Part shown: positions 7,776 to 18,779 of the stretch, piece after piece
How positions within the stretch are numbered: position 1 is the first letter of the stretch
Layout of the letters: the number at the start of each line of letters is the position of its first letter
Origin: SAR86 cluster bacterium
Lineage (GTDB): Bacteria; Pseudomonadota; Gammaproteobacteria; Magnimaribacterales; Magnimaribacteraceae
Reading direction: 5' to 3'
NCBI GenBank assembly: GCA_016777005.1
Contig: JADHSF010000009.1
Span: forward strand, 1-35,413
DNA: 35,413 bases
The notes under the pieces: model-generated
Told to the model about the DNA's origin: nothing
Database searches by the model: none
Seen by the model: the letters and a program-made list of their open reading frames with translations, nothing else
Position numbers and translations under genes: made by a program

Positions 7776-9143
7776 ATGACAGAACTACACTTTTGGGGAG
7801 AATGCAAAAAAACATTAGAAAGAGACCTGCCTGTAGAGGAGTATTCTACCTGGATAGCACCCTTAACGCTAGAACAGAATAATAGCTCAACACCGCTTTC
7901 TTACAGTGTTTTAGCACCAAATAAGTTTATTTCTGACTGGGTTGAGGACAACTATGGTCTAACTATAAAAGAAAGGATATCTGCTATAACAAGCAATAGA
8001 GACCTAAACCTGAATTTTGAAATCTTTATAGACTATCACGATAAGCCAAACGTAGCTGAAACTACAGATGTAAGCTCTAATTCCGCTCATCAAACTACTA
8101 AAGAAGAGCCCAGATCGCCTAAAAAAAGTAATCTAATTGAAGGATTTACTTTTGACGCTTTTGTTGAAGGCAAATCTAATAACATAGCACTTGCTGCTTC
8201 TAGGCAAATCGGGGATGGATTAAAGAATTCATACAATCCACTTTTTATATACGGTGGAGTAGGTTTGGGCAAAACCCATCTAATGCATGCTGTTGGAAAT
8301 GAACTTTTAAGAAAGGATCCTTCTAAGAAAATATCATATGTACATTCAGAGAAGTTCGTGAGTGATATGGTAAAATCACTTCAGTTAGGAGCAATTAGCG
8401 AATTTAAACAGTATTATAGATCTTTAGATGCATTGCTTATAGACGACATTCAATTCTTTGCCAAGAAAGAACAGTCTCAAGAAGAGCTTTTTCATACTTT
8501 TAATTCTTTATTAGAGCAGGGCAGTCAGATGATTCTCACTTGCGATAGGTATCCTAAGGAAATAGATGGTTTAGAAGACAGGTTGAAATCCAGGCTTGGG
8601 TGGGGTTTGCCGGTTGTAATTGAGCCTCCTGAATTAGAGACACGAGTCGCTATCTTGTTAAAAAAAGCTCAATCCATGAATCAGCAGCTAAATGATGAAT
8701 CAGCATTTTTTATAGCACAAAGGGTTAAATCCAACGTCAGAGAGCTAGAAGGTGCTCTGAAGAGAGTTATTGCTAATTCCAATTTTACGGGACGTCCTAT
8801 ATCTGTAGAGCTAATAAAAGACTCCTTAAAGGATTTACTGGCAATACAGGCCAGACAGGTAAGTGTTGATAACATCCAAAAAATTACAGCTGATTACTAC
8901 AATATTAAGTTAAGTGATATTCTTTCAAAAAGAAGAAGTAGATCGGTGGCAAGGCCGAGGCAAATGGCTATGTTCTTAGCCAAAGAACTTACAAACTACA
9001 GCTTACCCGAGATAGGTGAGTCTTTTGGGGGCAGAGACCACACCACCGTAATACACGCATGCAAAAAGATAAATGAGTTGAGAAGATCCAACCTGGACAT
9101 AGAAGAGGATTATAGAAAGCTTTTAAGGGTTTTAACTATATAA
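7776..9143 (+). CDS. dnaA: Chromosomal replication initiator protein DnaA
   Basis: AAA+ ATPase that binds DnaA boxes and melts the origin to load the replicative helicase. At 455 aa it is a normal length. Domain I is residues 1-85, followed by a short variable linker to about 120. The AAA+ domain has Walker [10 protein letters not shown] at 160-168 and Walker B LLIDDIQF at 220-227. Domain IV, the DNA-binding domain, ends with the DnaA signature [11 protein letters not shown] at 418-428. The ATG at 7776 has GAGG three bases before its T-spacer, a short but usable Shine-Dalgarno. Two perfect DnaA boxes lie within 70 bp upstream. dnaN follows after 7 bp. Confidence 0.99.
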   Translation: MTELHFWGECKKTLERDLPVEEYSTWIAPLTLEQNNSSTPLSYSVLAPNKFISDWVEDNYGLTIKERISAITSNRDLNLNFEIFIDYHDKPNVAETTDVSSNSAHQTTKEEPRSPKKSNLIEGFTFDAFVEGKSNNIALAASRQIGDGLKNSYNPLFIYGGVGLGKTHLMHAVGNELLRKDPSKKISYVHSEKFVSDMVKSLQLGAISEFKQYYRSLDALLIDDIQFFAKKEQSQEELFHTFNSLLEQGSQMILTCDRYPKEIDGLEDRLKSRLGWGLPVVIEPPELETRVAILLKKAQSMNQQLNDESAFFIAQRVKSNVRELEGALKRVIANSNFTGRPISVELIKDSLKDLLAIQARQVSVDNIQKITADYYNIKLSDILSKRRSRSVARPRQMAMFLAKELTNYSLPEIGESFGGRDHTTVIHACKKINELRRSNLDIEEDYRKLLRVLTI

Positions 9144-9150
9144 TAGAACT

Positions 9151-10251
9151 ATGAAATTTATTACGGAAAAAGCGCAGATTGTTGATTCTCTTCAAAATGC
9201 TGCTGCTGTAGCTGAAAGAAGGCAGACTATACCTATTTTAGCAAACTTAAGACTCAAGATCGTTGATGGAAAACTAGAAGTAACGGCTACAGATCTTGAA
9301 ATTCAAATAAAAACTTACTCTGAATTAAAAGACATACAAGAAGAGGGCGAAACAACTGTATCTGCTAGAAAAATGTCTGAATTATGCAGATCTTTACCTG
9401 AAGGTGAGAATGTTAGTTTTTCTCTTGCTAACGGAAAATTAACAGTAAGCTCAAATAATTTCCATGCTGATTTCGCAACTATTTCTGCTGATGACTTCCC
9501 TGAGATTGAAATTAACGAAGAACAAACTCCTGTAACCATTCAATCCGGTGTGCTCAAAAGAATACTTTCAAAAACCTCGTTTTCTATGGCATCTCAAGAT
9601 GTTAGGTACTACTTAAATGGCATGTTACTAGAGCTTGAAGGTAATAAAATAAATGGTGTAGCAACAGATGGTCATAGGCTTGCTTATTCTTCTGCAAAAT
9701 CAAATGCCGGAGATCTAGATGTTAGAAATATTCTCCCCAGAAAGGCGGTTTTGGAATTATCTAAACTCCTATCTACAGGTGAAGACCCCGTAGAGCTTAT
9801 GATAGGACCGTCCTATGTTGACGTTAAAACACAGAATTTAAGCTTCTCCAGTAAGCTGATAGATGGAAAATACCCTGATTATGATAAAGTTTTCCCTACT
9901 GGAGAGCCACTGCCGCTTGAAATTAGCAAAGAACTTCTCCAATCGGCCCTTAGTAGAGCTTCTGTGCTCTCAAATGAAAAATATAGAGGAGTAAGATTTC
10001 AATTAAGTGAAGGTGAGCTGAAATTGACAGCAAATAATCCAGAACAGGAATCTGCCGAAGAAATTCTCAAGGTTGACTACAAGGGCATGGACCTTGAAGT
10101 TGGTTTCAATATAGGTTATTTGTTAGATGTACTTAATTCAATAGAAAGTGAAATAGTACATTTTGAATTTTATGGAGAGGACTCCAGTTGCATTATCAAA
10201 GAATCTAACTCAGAGGATGATGTTTACGTCATCATGCCCATGAGGCTCTAA
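9151..10251 (+). CDS. dnaN: DNA polymerase III beta subunit (sliding clamp)
   Basis: Ring-shaped dimeric clamp that tethers DNA polymerase III to the template and serves as a platform for other DNA-processing proteins. The 366 aa protein equals the E. coli length. The N-terminus MKFITEKAQIVDSLQNAA and the RRQTIPILANLRL segment are characteristic, as is GVATDGHRLAY in the middle domain and the C-terminal YVIMPMRL that forms the hydrophobic binding pocket edge. No clear Shine-Dalgarno is visible, but the gene begins 7 bp after dnaA. Its TAA shares its last A with the recF ATG. Confidence 0.99.
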   Translation: MKFITEKAQIVDSLQNAAAVAERRQTIPILANLRLKIVDGKLEVTATDLEIQIKTYSELKDIQEEGETTVSARKMSELCRSLPEGENVSFSLANGKLTVSSNNFHADFATISADDFPEIEINEEQTPVTIQSGVLKRILSKTSFSMASQDVRYYLNGMLLELEGNKINGVATDGHRLAYSSAKSNAGDLDVRNILPRKAVLELSKLLSTGEDPVELMIGPSYVDVKTQNLSFSSKLIDGKYPDYDKVFPTGEPLPLEISKELLQSALSRASVLSNEKYRGVRFQLSEGELKLTANNPEQESAEEILKVDYKGMDLEVGFNIGYLLDVLNSIESEIVHFEFYGEDSSCIIKESNSEDDVYVIMPMRL

Positions 10252-11321
10252 TGCCTCTTCAGAGGTTACAATTAAAAGATTTTAGGTTATTTCAAGAACA
10301 TTCTTTTGTCTTCACTGAAGGCACAAACTTAATTTTAGGTAAGAATGGTTCTGGAAAGACCACGCTATTAGAATCTCTAAATATATTATTAACGGGTAAG
10401 TCTTTCCGGGAAAAAGATACTAAAGACTGCATAAGGGACGATGAGAAGTCTTATTCTCTTTTAGCCAGGGGACTTCTTAGAGATAAAGAGCTCCACTTAA
10501 ATGCAACTAATAATCATGATGGAAGGCTTGTATCGAGTAGATCATTAGACAACAAGAAAGTAAAAAAAGAAGATCTTTTTTACCTTCAGGCTGTTCTTTC
10601 CAGGAATTTAAAGATGATCGATGGAGAGCCAGACATCAGAAGAGATTATTTTAATGAGTTAATGTTTCACGTGAAACCTGAAGCTCAAAAAATTTATACA
10701 AAATATCAAAAAGCTCTGAAACAGCGTAACCGATCCCTTAAAAATAAAAATGATAATTCGGCAATAGCTTTATGGACAAAAGAAGTCTCCGCAATTGGTT
10801 TGGATTTAAGCTTAATGCAATATGATTTTTTTAAATCATTTAAGAAATATGTAAAAATTTATATACAAGACTCCATTTCTGCAAAATCATTTCACTTTCT
10901 AGAGGGTTTGGATGTTAACTTCTCTAAAGGATGGGAAAGAACAAAAAAGCTTGATGAGTCTCTTCAGGGCTGCTTGGAGCGAGATATGGCTTTAGGGTAT
11001 ACCTCTAAAGGCCCACATAGAATGGACTTTACTTTCAATATAAATAATAAAAAAGCTTCATCTAATCTTTCTAGAGGCCAACTTAAGATATTGATTTTAT
11101 TAATATTTTTGTCTAATCATAGCTTGCTAAACGATCTTAAGAATACTGAAATTATTCTAATGGTAGACGACTTGGGCTCTGAATTAGATAACAAAAATCT
11201 CACACTGATTCTTGAAGAGATTCTCAAGATAAATAATCAAATAATCCTTACTGGAATTGAAGGCGATGAAATTCATAGTTCATTAAAGAAATTGACTAAC
11301 TTTACGCAGATTAATATCTAA
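10251..11321 (+). CDS. recF: DNA replication and repair protein RecF
   Basis: SMC-like ATPase that works with RecO and RecR to load RecA at single-strand gaps. The 356 aa protein (E. coli 357) has Walker A GKNGSGKTT at 30-38, the TSKGPHRMDF segment, the ABC signature-like SRGQLKIL, and Walker B MVDDLGSELD. The start codon overlaps the dnaN stop (TAATG), so the two are translationally coupled. A near-perfect parS palindrome at 10663-10678 is embedded in codons 138-143 (MFHVKP), so this protein segment may be partly dictated by the DNA site. Loss-of-function signs are absent. Confidence 0.97.
   Translation: MPLQRLQLKDFRLFQEHSFVFTEGTNLILGKNGSGKTTLLESLNILLTGKSFREKDTKDCIRDDEKSYSLLARGLLRDKELHLNATNNHDGRLVSSRSLDNKKVKKEDLFYLQAVLSRNLKMIDGEPDIRRDYFNELMFHVKPEAQKIYTKYQKALKQRNRSLKNKNDNSAIALWTKEVSAIGLDLSLMQYDFFKSFKKYVKIYIQDSISAKSFHFLEGLDVNFSKGWERTKKLDESLQGCLERDMALGYTSKGPHRMDFTFNINNKKASSNLSRGQLKILILLIFLSNHSLLNDLKNTEIILMVDDLGSELDNKNLTLILEEILKINNQIILTGIEGDEIHSSLKKLTNFTQINI
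10663..10678. other. parS centromere-like site inside recF
   Basis: The sequence TGTTTCACGTGAAACC matches the chromosomal parS consensus TGTTTCACGTGAAACA at 15 of 16 positions, with a perfect 14 bp palindromic core. Chromosomal parS sites usually cluster near the origin, and this one is about 2.9 kb from the dnaA-side DnaA boxes and in the same window as parA and parB. Chance occurrence of a 15/16 match here is very unlikely. It is the only good match I found by reading the window. Confidence 0.88.
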
Positions 11322-11332
11322 ATTTATATTAA

Positions 11333-13798
<2,466 letters not shown>

Positions 13799-13808
13799 AT
13801 GCAGTTAT

Positions 13809-14504
13809 CTAGGAACTAAGTTTTTTCTCTACCCACATTCTTACCTCGTTTGCAGACTTTTTGGAGTCTCTGACATAAAAAGCACTACCTATGTGAAGTT
13901 TTATTGTCCCAGGTTTTTTTATAAATTTATGGGCGGGCCAGCAGTCGCCTGAGTTATGACATAATGGAATCACCTTAACTTTGTTTTGTTTTGCTAGCTC
14001 AAATCCACTCCTCGCATATTTACCAACTCTTCCCGCTTGAACTCTAGTTCCTTCTGGAAAAAACAATACAAACATGCCATCGTTCAACCTATCAGATCCT
14101 TGCTCGAGAGTTTGAATCAGAGCGTCTTTAGGCCTGCTTCTATTAATGGCAATAGGATTTAACATCTTCATAGCCCAACCCCACAAAGGAATAAATAACA
14201 GTTCGCGCTTTAAAAGAGTACAAAGTGGATGAAATAAATACTGCATAGAAAAAGTTTCCCACTGTCCTTGATGATTGGAAACTATAACGCAGGGTTCATC
14301 AGGTAAGTTCTCTTGTCCTATTATCTCAACTTTTATATTGCAGGTTAACTGAAGGAACCAATTTGCAAATCTGGGCCAAAGAGAAAAAAGTTTTAATCTT
14401 TTGTTTAGACTTAAAAAAGGACCTATGAGGCAGGCAAGAATACTTGCAAGGACACCAGAACTTATATATCCCAAGTAAAAAATTCCAGATCTAAGATAGA
14501 TCAC
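13809..14504 (-). CDS. plsC: 1-acyl-sn-glycerol-3-phosphate acyltransferase (PlsC family)
   Basis: Membrane-bound acyltransferase that makes phosphatidic acid from lysophosphatidic acid, or a paralogue acting on a related lysolipid. The 231 aa protein has hydrophobic segments at the N-terminus, the catalytic NHQGQWE at 77-83 (an HX4E form rather than HX4D), and the substrate-binding FPEGTR at 149-154. The same HX4E form is known from the gyrB-adjacent acyltransferases of related gammaproteobacteria. The GTG start at 14504 overlaps the gmhB stop by 4 bp (GTGA), implying coupling. Whether it is the main cellular PlsC cannot be told from this window. Confidence 0.88.
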   Translation of the reverse strand: MIYLRSGIFYLGYISSGVLASILACLIGPFLSLNKRLKLFSLWPRFANWFLQLTCNIKVEIIGQENLPDEPCVIVSNHQGQWETFSMQYLFHPLCTLLKRELLFIPLWGWAMKMLNPIAINRSRPKDALIQTLEQGSDRLNDGMFVLFFPEGTRVQAGRVGKYARSGFELAKQNKVKVIPLCHNSGDCWPAHKFIKKPGTIKLHIGSAFYVRDSKKSANEVRMWVEKKLSS

Positions 14505-15046
14505 TGTTTATTTATAATGTATTTCGCTGCTTCCATTAAATTATCAAAGCAATTTTCTGGAGGAGGGCTGTTATTCGTGCCAACAACCTTTTCACCATAA
14601 CCACCCTTTTTAATTAAAAGAGGCACGCATCCGTAATTTCTTCCTGCAAGTATGTCTGATTCTTTATCTCCTATAAAATACTTGCCCTTCAGGGAAATAT
14701 TTAGAGAATCTTCTATCTCTTCAAGAAGACCTACTTCAGGTTTTCTGCATTTACAGAAACTCTCCGGAGAATGAGGACAATAGGCTATATAGTCTATTTC
14801 TCCACCAACTTTCCTTAAGAGGTCTTCCATATAATCATGAATTAACGATAAATCGGAGTCAGAAATTATTTCTTTCTCTATACAGGCCTGATTGGTAGCT
14901 ATGGCAATTCTGTAGCCTTTCTTATTTAAAAGCGCTATCGCATCCAAACTTTCCTTTATAGGTTCAAAATCTTCAGGTCGCGTTACATAGGTCATGAGAT
15001 CAACGTTTATGACGCCATCTCTATCTAAGACAACTATATCTTTCAT
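14501..15046 (-). CDS. gmhB: D-glycero-D-manno-heptose 1,7-bisphosphate 7-phosphatase
   Basis: HAD-family phosphatase in ADP-heptose synthesis for the lipopolysaccharide inner core. The 181 aa protein has the nucleophile motif DRDGVIN at 8-14, TNQA in motif II, the zinc-binding pattern CPHSPE...CKCRKP, and the acidic GDKESDILAG motif near the end. The zinc loop separates GmhB from histidinol-phosphatase relatives only partly, so the substrate is inferred from length and from gene context beside plsC and the glycyl-tRNA synthetase gene, the same neighbourhood as in Pseudomonas. The ATG at 15046 is 6 bp beyond the synthetase stop. Confidence 0.9.
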   Translation of the reverse strand: MKDIVVLDRDGVINVDLMTYVTRPEDFEPIKESLDAIALLNKKGYRIAIATNQACIEKEIISDSDLSLIHDYMEDLLRKVGGEIDYIAYCPHSPESFCKCRKPEVGLLEEIEDSLNISLKGKYFIGDKESDILAGRNYGCVPLLIKKGGYGEKVVGTNNSPPPENCFDNLMEAAKYIINKQ

Positions 15047-15052
15047 TTTCGT

Positions 15053-16414
15053 TTAAATAGAGTAATTTTCTGATAAAAAAGCGTTAACTTCTTCTAAATT
15101 GACTCTTTTTTGATCCATAGAATCTCTATCTCTAACTGTAATTGTTTTATCTTCAAGAGTCTGAAAATCGACGGTGATACAAGCAGGTGTACCTATTTCA
15201 TCGTGTTTTCTATAACTTTTACCGATATTACCTGTATTTTCTAGCAAGACTCTACCCGTCAAGGATCTCTGTAGTCTATTCTTCAATTCTATCGATTTAG
15301 CCACAATATCTTTGTCATTTCTTTTTAGGGGTATTACAGCTACTTTAATAGGAGAAATATGTGGTTTTAAGGCTAAAACAGTTCTTTCTTTACCATTTTC
15401 AAGCTCTTCCACACTATACGCATCATTTAAAAGGGCTAAAAACCCCCTATCAACTCCAGCGGACGGCTCTATGACGTATGGAACAACCCACTCTTTAGTT
15501 TCAAGATCTTGAATGGCTAATTTAGCGTTAGATCTCGTATTCTCCATCACATTAGAAGTTAAATTTAGGTCCTTTTGTCCTTTTGTATGTGATCCTAGAT
15601 CAAAATCAGTTCTATTGGCAATGCCTTCAAGTTCTTCTATACCGTGAGGATACTTATACATTATATCTACGGTTGCTTTTGAGTAATGAGACAGTTCATT
15701 TGAAGGAACGTGATAAAGCTCTAGATTTTCTCTTTTTATTCCTTGGTCCTGCCACCATTGAATTCTTATATCTATCCATTTTTTATGCCATTCTTCGTCT
15801 TCACCAGGTTTTACAAAGAACTCTAATTCCATTTGTTCAAATTCACGAACCCTAAATATGAAATTTCTTGGGGTAATTTCATTCCTAAAAGCTTTTCCCA
15901 TTTGAGCTATCCCAAAGGGAAGAGGGTGTGGAGTTGAGTCCAAGACATTTTTAAAATTAGTAAATATATTTTGGGCAGTTTCAGGTCTTAAATAGGCAAA
16001 AGAGTTGCCATCTTCAACCGGTCCAACACTTGTTTTAAACATTAAATTAAAAGGCCTAGGATCTGTTAAATCTGAAGACCCACATCCTGGACATTTGTTA
16101 TCACTTATGTGATCAGCTCTCCACCTTGCATTACAATCCCTACAATCTATTAATGGATCAGAAAATGTTTCCTCATGACCAGAATATTTTAGAACCATAG
16201 GATTAGTTAGTATTGAAGTATCGATCCCTTCAACATCCTCTCTGTCATAAATCATAGATTTCCACCAGGCACTTTTGAGATTATTTTTTAACTCAACGCC
16301 TAGAGGACCATAATCATAAAGCCCCTGAAGACCCCCATATATTTCATTAGATTGGAATATGAAACCTCTTCTCTTGCACAGAGAAACAAGGTCTTCCATA
16401 GTGTGATTATTCAT
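15053..16414 (-). CDS. glyQS: Glycyl-tRNA synthetase, single-chain alpha2 type
   Basis: Class II synthetase that charges tRNA-Gly. The 453 aa protein is the homodimeric type found in eukaryotes, archaea and some bacteria. Evidence includes [20 protein letters not shown] at the start, a Cys4 cluster (CRDC...CPGC, about residues 92-111), [10 protein letters not shown], motif 2 ([21 protein letters not shown]), [13 protein letters not shown], motif 3 ([13 protein letters not shown]) and a C-terminal anticodon-binding domain. Most gammaproteobacteria, including those with this same gene order, instead use a tetramer encoded by glyQ and glyS. The ATG at 16414 lacks an evident Shine-Dalgarno; a second ATG is at 16399. 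Confidence 0.95.
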   Translation of the reverse strand: MNNHTMEDLVSLCKRRGFIFQSNEIYGGLQGLYDYGPLGVELKNNLKSAWWKSMIYDREDVEGIDTSILTNPMVLKYSGHEETFSDPLIDCRDCNARWRADHISDNKCPGCGSSDLTDPRPFNLMFKTSVGPVEDGNSFAYLRPETAQNIFTNFKNVLDSTPHPLPFGIAQMGKAFRNEITPRNFIFRVREFEQMELEFFVKPGEDEEWHKKWIDIRIQWWQDQGIKRENLELYHVPSNELSHYSKATVDIMYKYPHGIEELEGIANRTDFDLGSHTKGQKDLNLTSNVMENTRSNAKLAIQDLETKEWVVPYVIEPSAGVDRGFLALLNDAYSVEELENGKERTVLALKPHISPIKVAVIPLKRNDKDIVAKSIELKNRLQRSLTGRVLLENTGNIGKSYRKHDEIGTPACITVDFQTLEDKTITVRDRDSMDQKRVNLEEVNAFLSENYSI

Positions 16415-16449
16415 AGAGTTAGTGAGTGCTTACTATTGTTAATTTACCT

Positions 16450-17322
16450 TTAATATATATATCTTGACTCAGTATTCTTAAATTTCTTATATTCCCAAGA
16501 ATATTGACCTGGTATCTTCATTATACATTTTTCAAACTCGCAATTCATTTTATCTACACCTTCTTGAAGATCTTCTGAGAGATCAATTTTATTTCCAAAA
16601 TGAATTATAAAACCTTCGCCATTTAGTTTTCTTTCACAATACATCAGGTGCGCAGAACAATCAGTTTTCTGCTGGAGTTTGGTTAACAGTGTCATCGAAA
16701 GACAGTCTTGGTTAAAAAACTTTGATAAAAGGCCGGCACCCTTTTTTGGTACTTGATCAGAGGCAATGGCAACTACGTTGCCCTCCCTTAGTGCCAACAA
16801 CATTTGCTTAATTCCTGAAACATTAGTATCAACCATGCTAACCCCGGCTCTATTTCTAGAGGCCTTCATTATCTTATCTAGTGATTTATTCTTTGGTCTT
16901 GTGTAGGGGACAGTGCAATTCGTAGTAGCACCAAGATGATTTATCAAAACCTCAATATTTCCAAGATGCGGAGTGAAAAGAAGGACACCCCGTCTTGACT
17001 CTAAAGATCTTTCAACTGATTGATAGTTAACTATTTCTATAAATTTATCCTGGTTCTTGAGTAATTTCTTCCCCCAGACCAACCCACTTTCTAGAAATGC
17101 CATAGAGCTATGGAAGAGGCTTTCTTTAAGCAATAGGCCAATCTCTTTTTTATCTTTAGTTGGAAAAACATGTCTTAGGTTAGCTAAGGTAATATTCTTG
17201 TGGTTGTTTGGAATCACATAAAGGATAAAGCTTAAACAAGCGCCTAAGAAAAACAGTATTTTATAGGGTGTAGTTTCTAGAATTTTAAGCAATAAGCTGT
17301 AAAGAACAAAGGAAAGTGACAT
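16450..17322 (-). CDS. Lipid A acyltransferase, LpxL/HtrB family
   Basis: Member of the lysophospholipid acyltransferase superfamily, HtrB/LpxL/LpxM branch, which adds secondary acyl chains to lipid A at the inner membrane. The 290 aa protein has an N-terminal hydrophobic anchor (residues about 5-37), the catalytic HLGNIE motif (H119, E124), SDQVPKKGAG near the middle, and PGQYSWEYKKFK near the C-terminus where the family has QYxWxxxRF. Which lipid A position or acyl chain is used cannot be judged. The ATG at 17322 is 7 bp after the trkH stop, so the gene probably shares the trkA-trkH transcript. Confidence 0.9.
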   Translation of the reverse strand: MSLSFVLYSLLLKILETTPYKILFFLGACLSFILYVIPNNHKNITLANLRHVFPTKDKKEIGLLLKESLFHSSMAFLESGLVWGKKLLKNQDKFIEIVNYQSVERSLESRRGVLLFTPHLGNIEVLINHLGATTNCTVPYTRPKNKSLDKIMKASRNRAGVSMVDTNVSGIKQMLLALREGNVVAIASDQVPKKGAGLLSKFFNQDCLSMTLLTKLQQKTDCSAHLMYCERKLNGEGFIIHFGNKIDLSEDLQEGVDKMNCEFEKCIMKIPGQYSWEYKKFKNTESRYIY

Positions 17323-17329
17323 ATGTTGC

Positions 17330-18778
17330 TTAACTTCTCCAGAAAGCAGGTGTAAAAATTAATAAAAGAGTAAAAATTTCTAGCCTACCAAGTAACATTG
17401 ATGCACATAATGCTATTTTTGAGATATCTGTAACATCTCGGTAATTCTCAGATACAGCCCCAAGGCCAGGCCCAAGGTTGTTTAAAGTTGCACCAGCAGC
17501 AGAGAATGCAGTTAAAAAATCATTATTTTGAGACAACAAGATCATAAGTAGTATCAAAAAAGTTGCAACATAAACAGCAAAAAAACCCCAAACCGACTCT
17601 GAAACTCTTGGATCTAATGTTTTTTTCCCAAATTTTATTGTTACAACAGCATTTGGATGGATTAATTTCGTAATTTCACTTGTGCCCTGTCTTATTAATA
17701 TTAAAGCACGGATTACTTTTATGCCTCCTCCCGTAGATCCAGCACAAGCACCAATAAATGCTACTGTTAATAACATAATAGGAACAAACAATGGCCAGTT
17801 TGAGTAGTTAGATGTAAGAAACCCTGTAGTTGTTCCAATAGATACCGCTTGAAAAATACTCTCAACAACCATGTTGTCATAGAAATTTTCGCTAAAATAG
17901 AGAGTTAAATATGTTATGAGTGCTGTAGTGGCAAGTAGCGATAGATAAAGTTTTACTTCTGAGTCATAAAAATAATGAAATAACCGTTTTTTTGTCCAAG
18001 CAAGATAGTGCAGGGCAAAATTTACTCCAGAAATTACCATAAATATAATCGCAATCCATCTTAGCGATGTACTTTCAAAGAAAGCAAAGCTCTCATCATG
18101 AGTAGAAAAACCTCCAATAGAAACTGTAGAAAATGCATGCGAAACAGCATCAAACCAATTCATACCGAAAATTTTATATAAAACTGCACATGCAAAAGTC
18201 ATCGTAAGATATACAAACCACAAGGCCTTTGCAGTTTCGGTTATTCTCGGCGTAAGTTTTGCATCTTTTAAAGGCCCGGGAGTCTCCGCCTTGTATAATT
18301 GCATACCCCCTACGCCAAGTAAGGGCAAGACAGCCACAGCCAGTACAATAATTCCCATTCCGCCAAGCCATTGTAGGGATTGTCTGTAGAATAATAGTGA
18401 TCTGGGCATTTCATCTAAGCCTATAAACACAGTAGCGCCAGTGGTAGTTAGGCCTGAAATGGACTCAAACAAAGAATCAATGTAGCTAATTCCGTCTAAG
18501 TTCGCTAAATAAAATGGAATTGATCCAAAAAATCCTAGTACTGTCCAGAAAAAAATTGTTATTATGAAACCATCTTTTGTTCTCAGGTCTCCATTTTTTT
18601 TTGAAGCAAAGAAAAAAAGAAGAAAGCCTATTGAGAAAGTTATGAAACCGGTTGTTATAAAGGCTTTTACTAGATCTTTTTCTTCAAAGAAATACGCAAG
18701 AAACCCAGGAAATAGCTGGGCAGCACTAAATAACATCAGGAGGGTTCCTAAAATCCTAGTGGTATAAGGGAGTTTCAT
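17330..18778 (-). CDS. trkH: Trk potassium uptake system membrane protein TrkH
   Basis: Channel-like potassium transporter subunit of the inner membrane, gated by the cytoplasmic TrkA ring. The 482 aa protein matches the E. coli length (483). Four selectivity-filter repeats are visible: SGLTTTGATVF, STVSIGGFSTH, SIGTTTGFLTS and ATLNNLGPGLG. Between them lie the paired membrane helices typical of the superfamily, and GSTGGGIKVIRALIL is in the gating-loop region. The ATG at 18778 is one base beyond the trkA stop (18780), so the two partners are translated together. In Pseudomonas trkH is not adjacent to trkA as I recall; here they are joined. Confidence 0.96.
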   Translation of the reverse strand: MKLPYTTRILGTLLMLFSAAQLFPGFLAYFFEEKDLVKAFITTGFITFSIGFLLFFFASKKNGDLRTKDGFIITIFFWTVLGFFGSIPFYLANLDGISYIDSLFESISGLTTTGATVFIGLDEMPRSLLFYRQSLQWLGGMGIIVLAVAVLPLLGVGGMQLYKAETPGPLKDAKLTPRITETAKALWFVYLTMTFACAVLYKIFGMNWFDAVSHAFSTVSIGGFSTHDESFAFFESTSLRWIAIIFMVISGVNFALHYLAWTKKRLFHYFYDSEVKLYLSLLATTALITYLTLYFSENFYDNMVVESIFQAVSIGTTTGFLTSNYSNWPLFVPIMLLTVAFIGACAGSTGGGIKVIRALILIRQGTSEITKLIHPNAVVTIKFGKKTLDPRVSESVWGFFAVYVATFLILLMILLSQNNDFLTAFSAAGATLNNLGPGLGAVSENYRDVTDISKIALCASMLLGRLEIFTLLLIFTPAFWRS

Positions 18779-18779
18779 G

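Noticed and set aside
13809-14504. HX4E instead of HX4D in the PlsC-like protein as a possible defect
   Set aside because: The same E variant is typical of the gyrB-linked acyltransferases of related gammaproteobacteria, and Glu can serve the same role.
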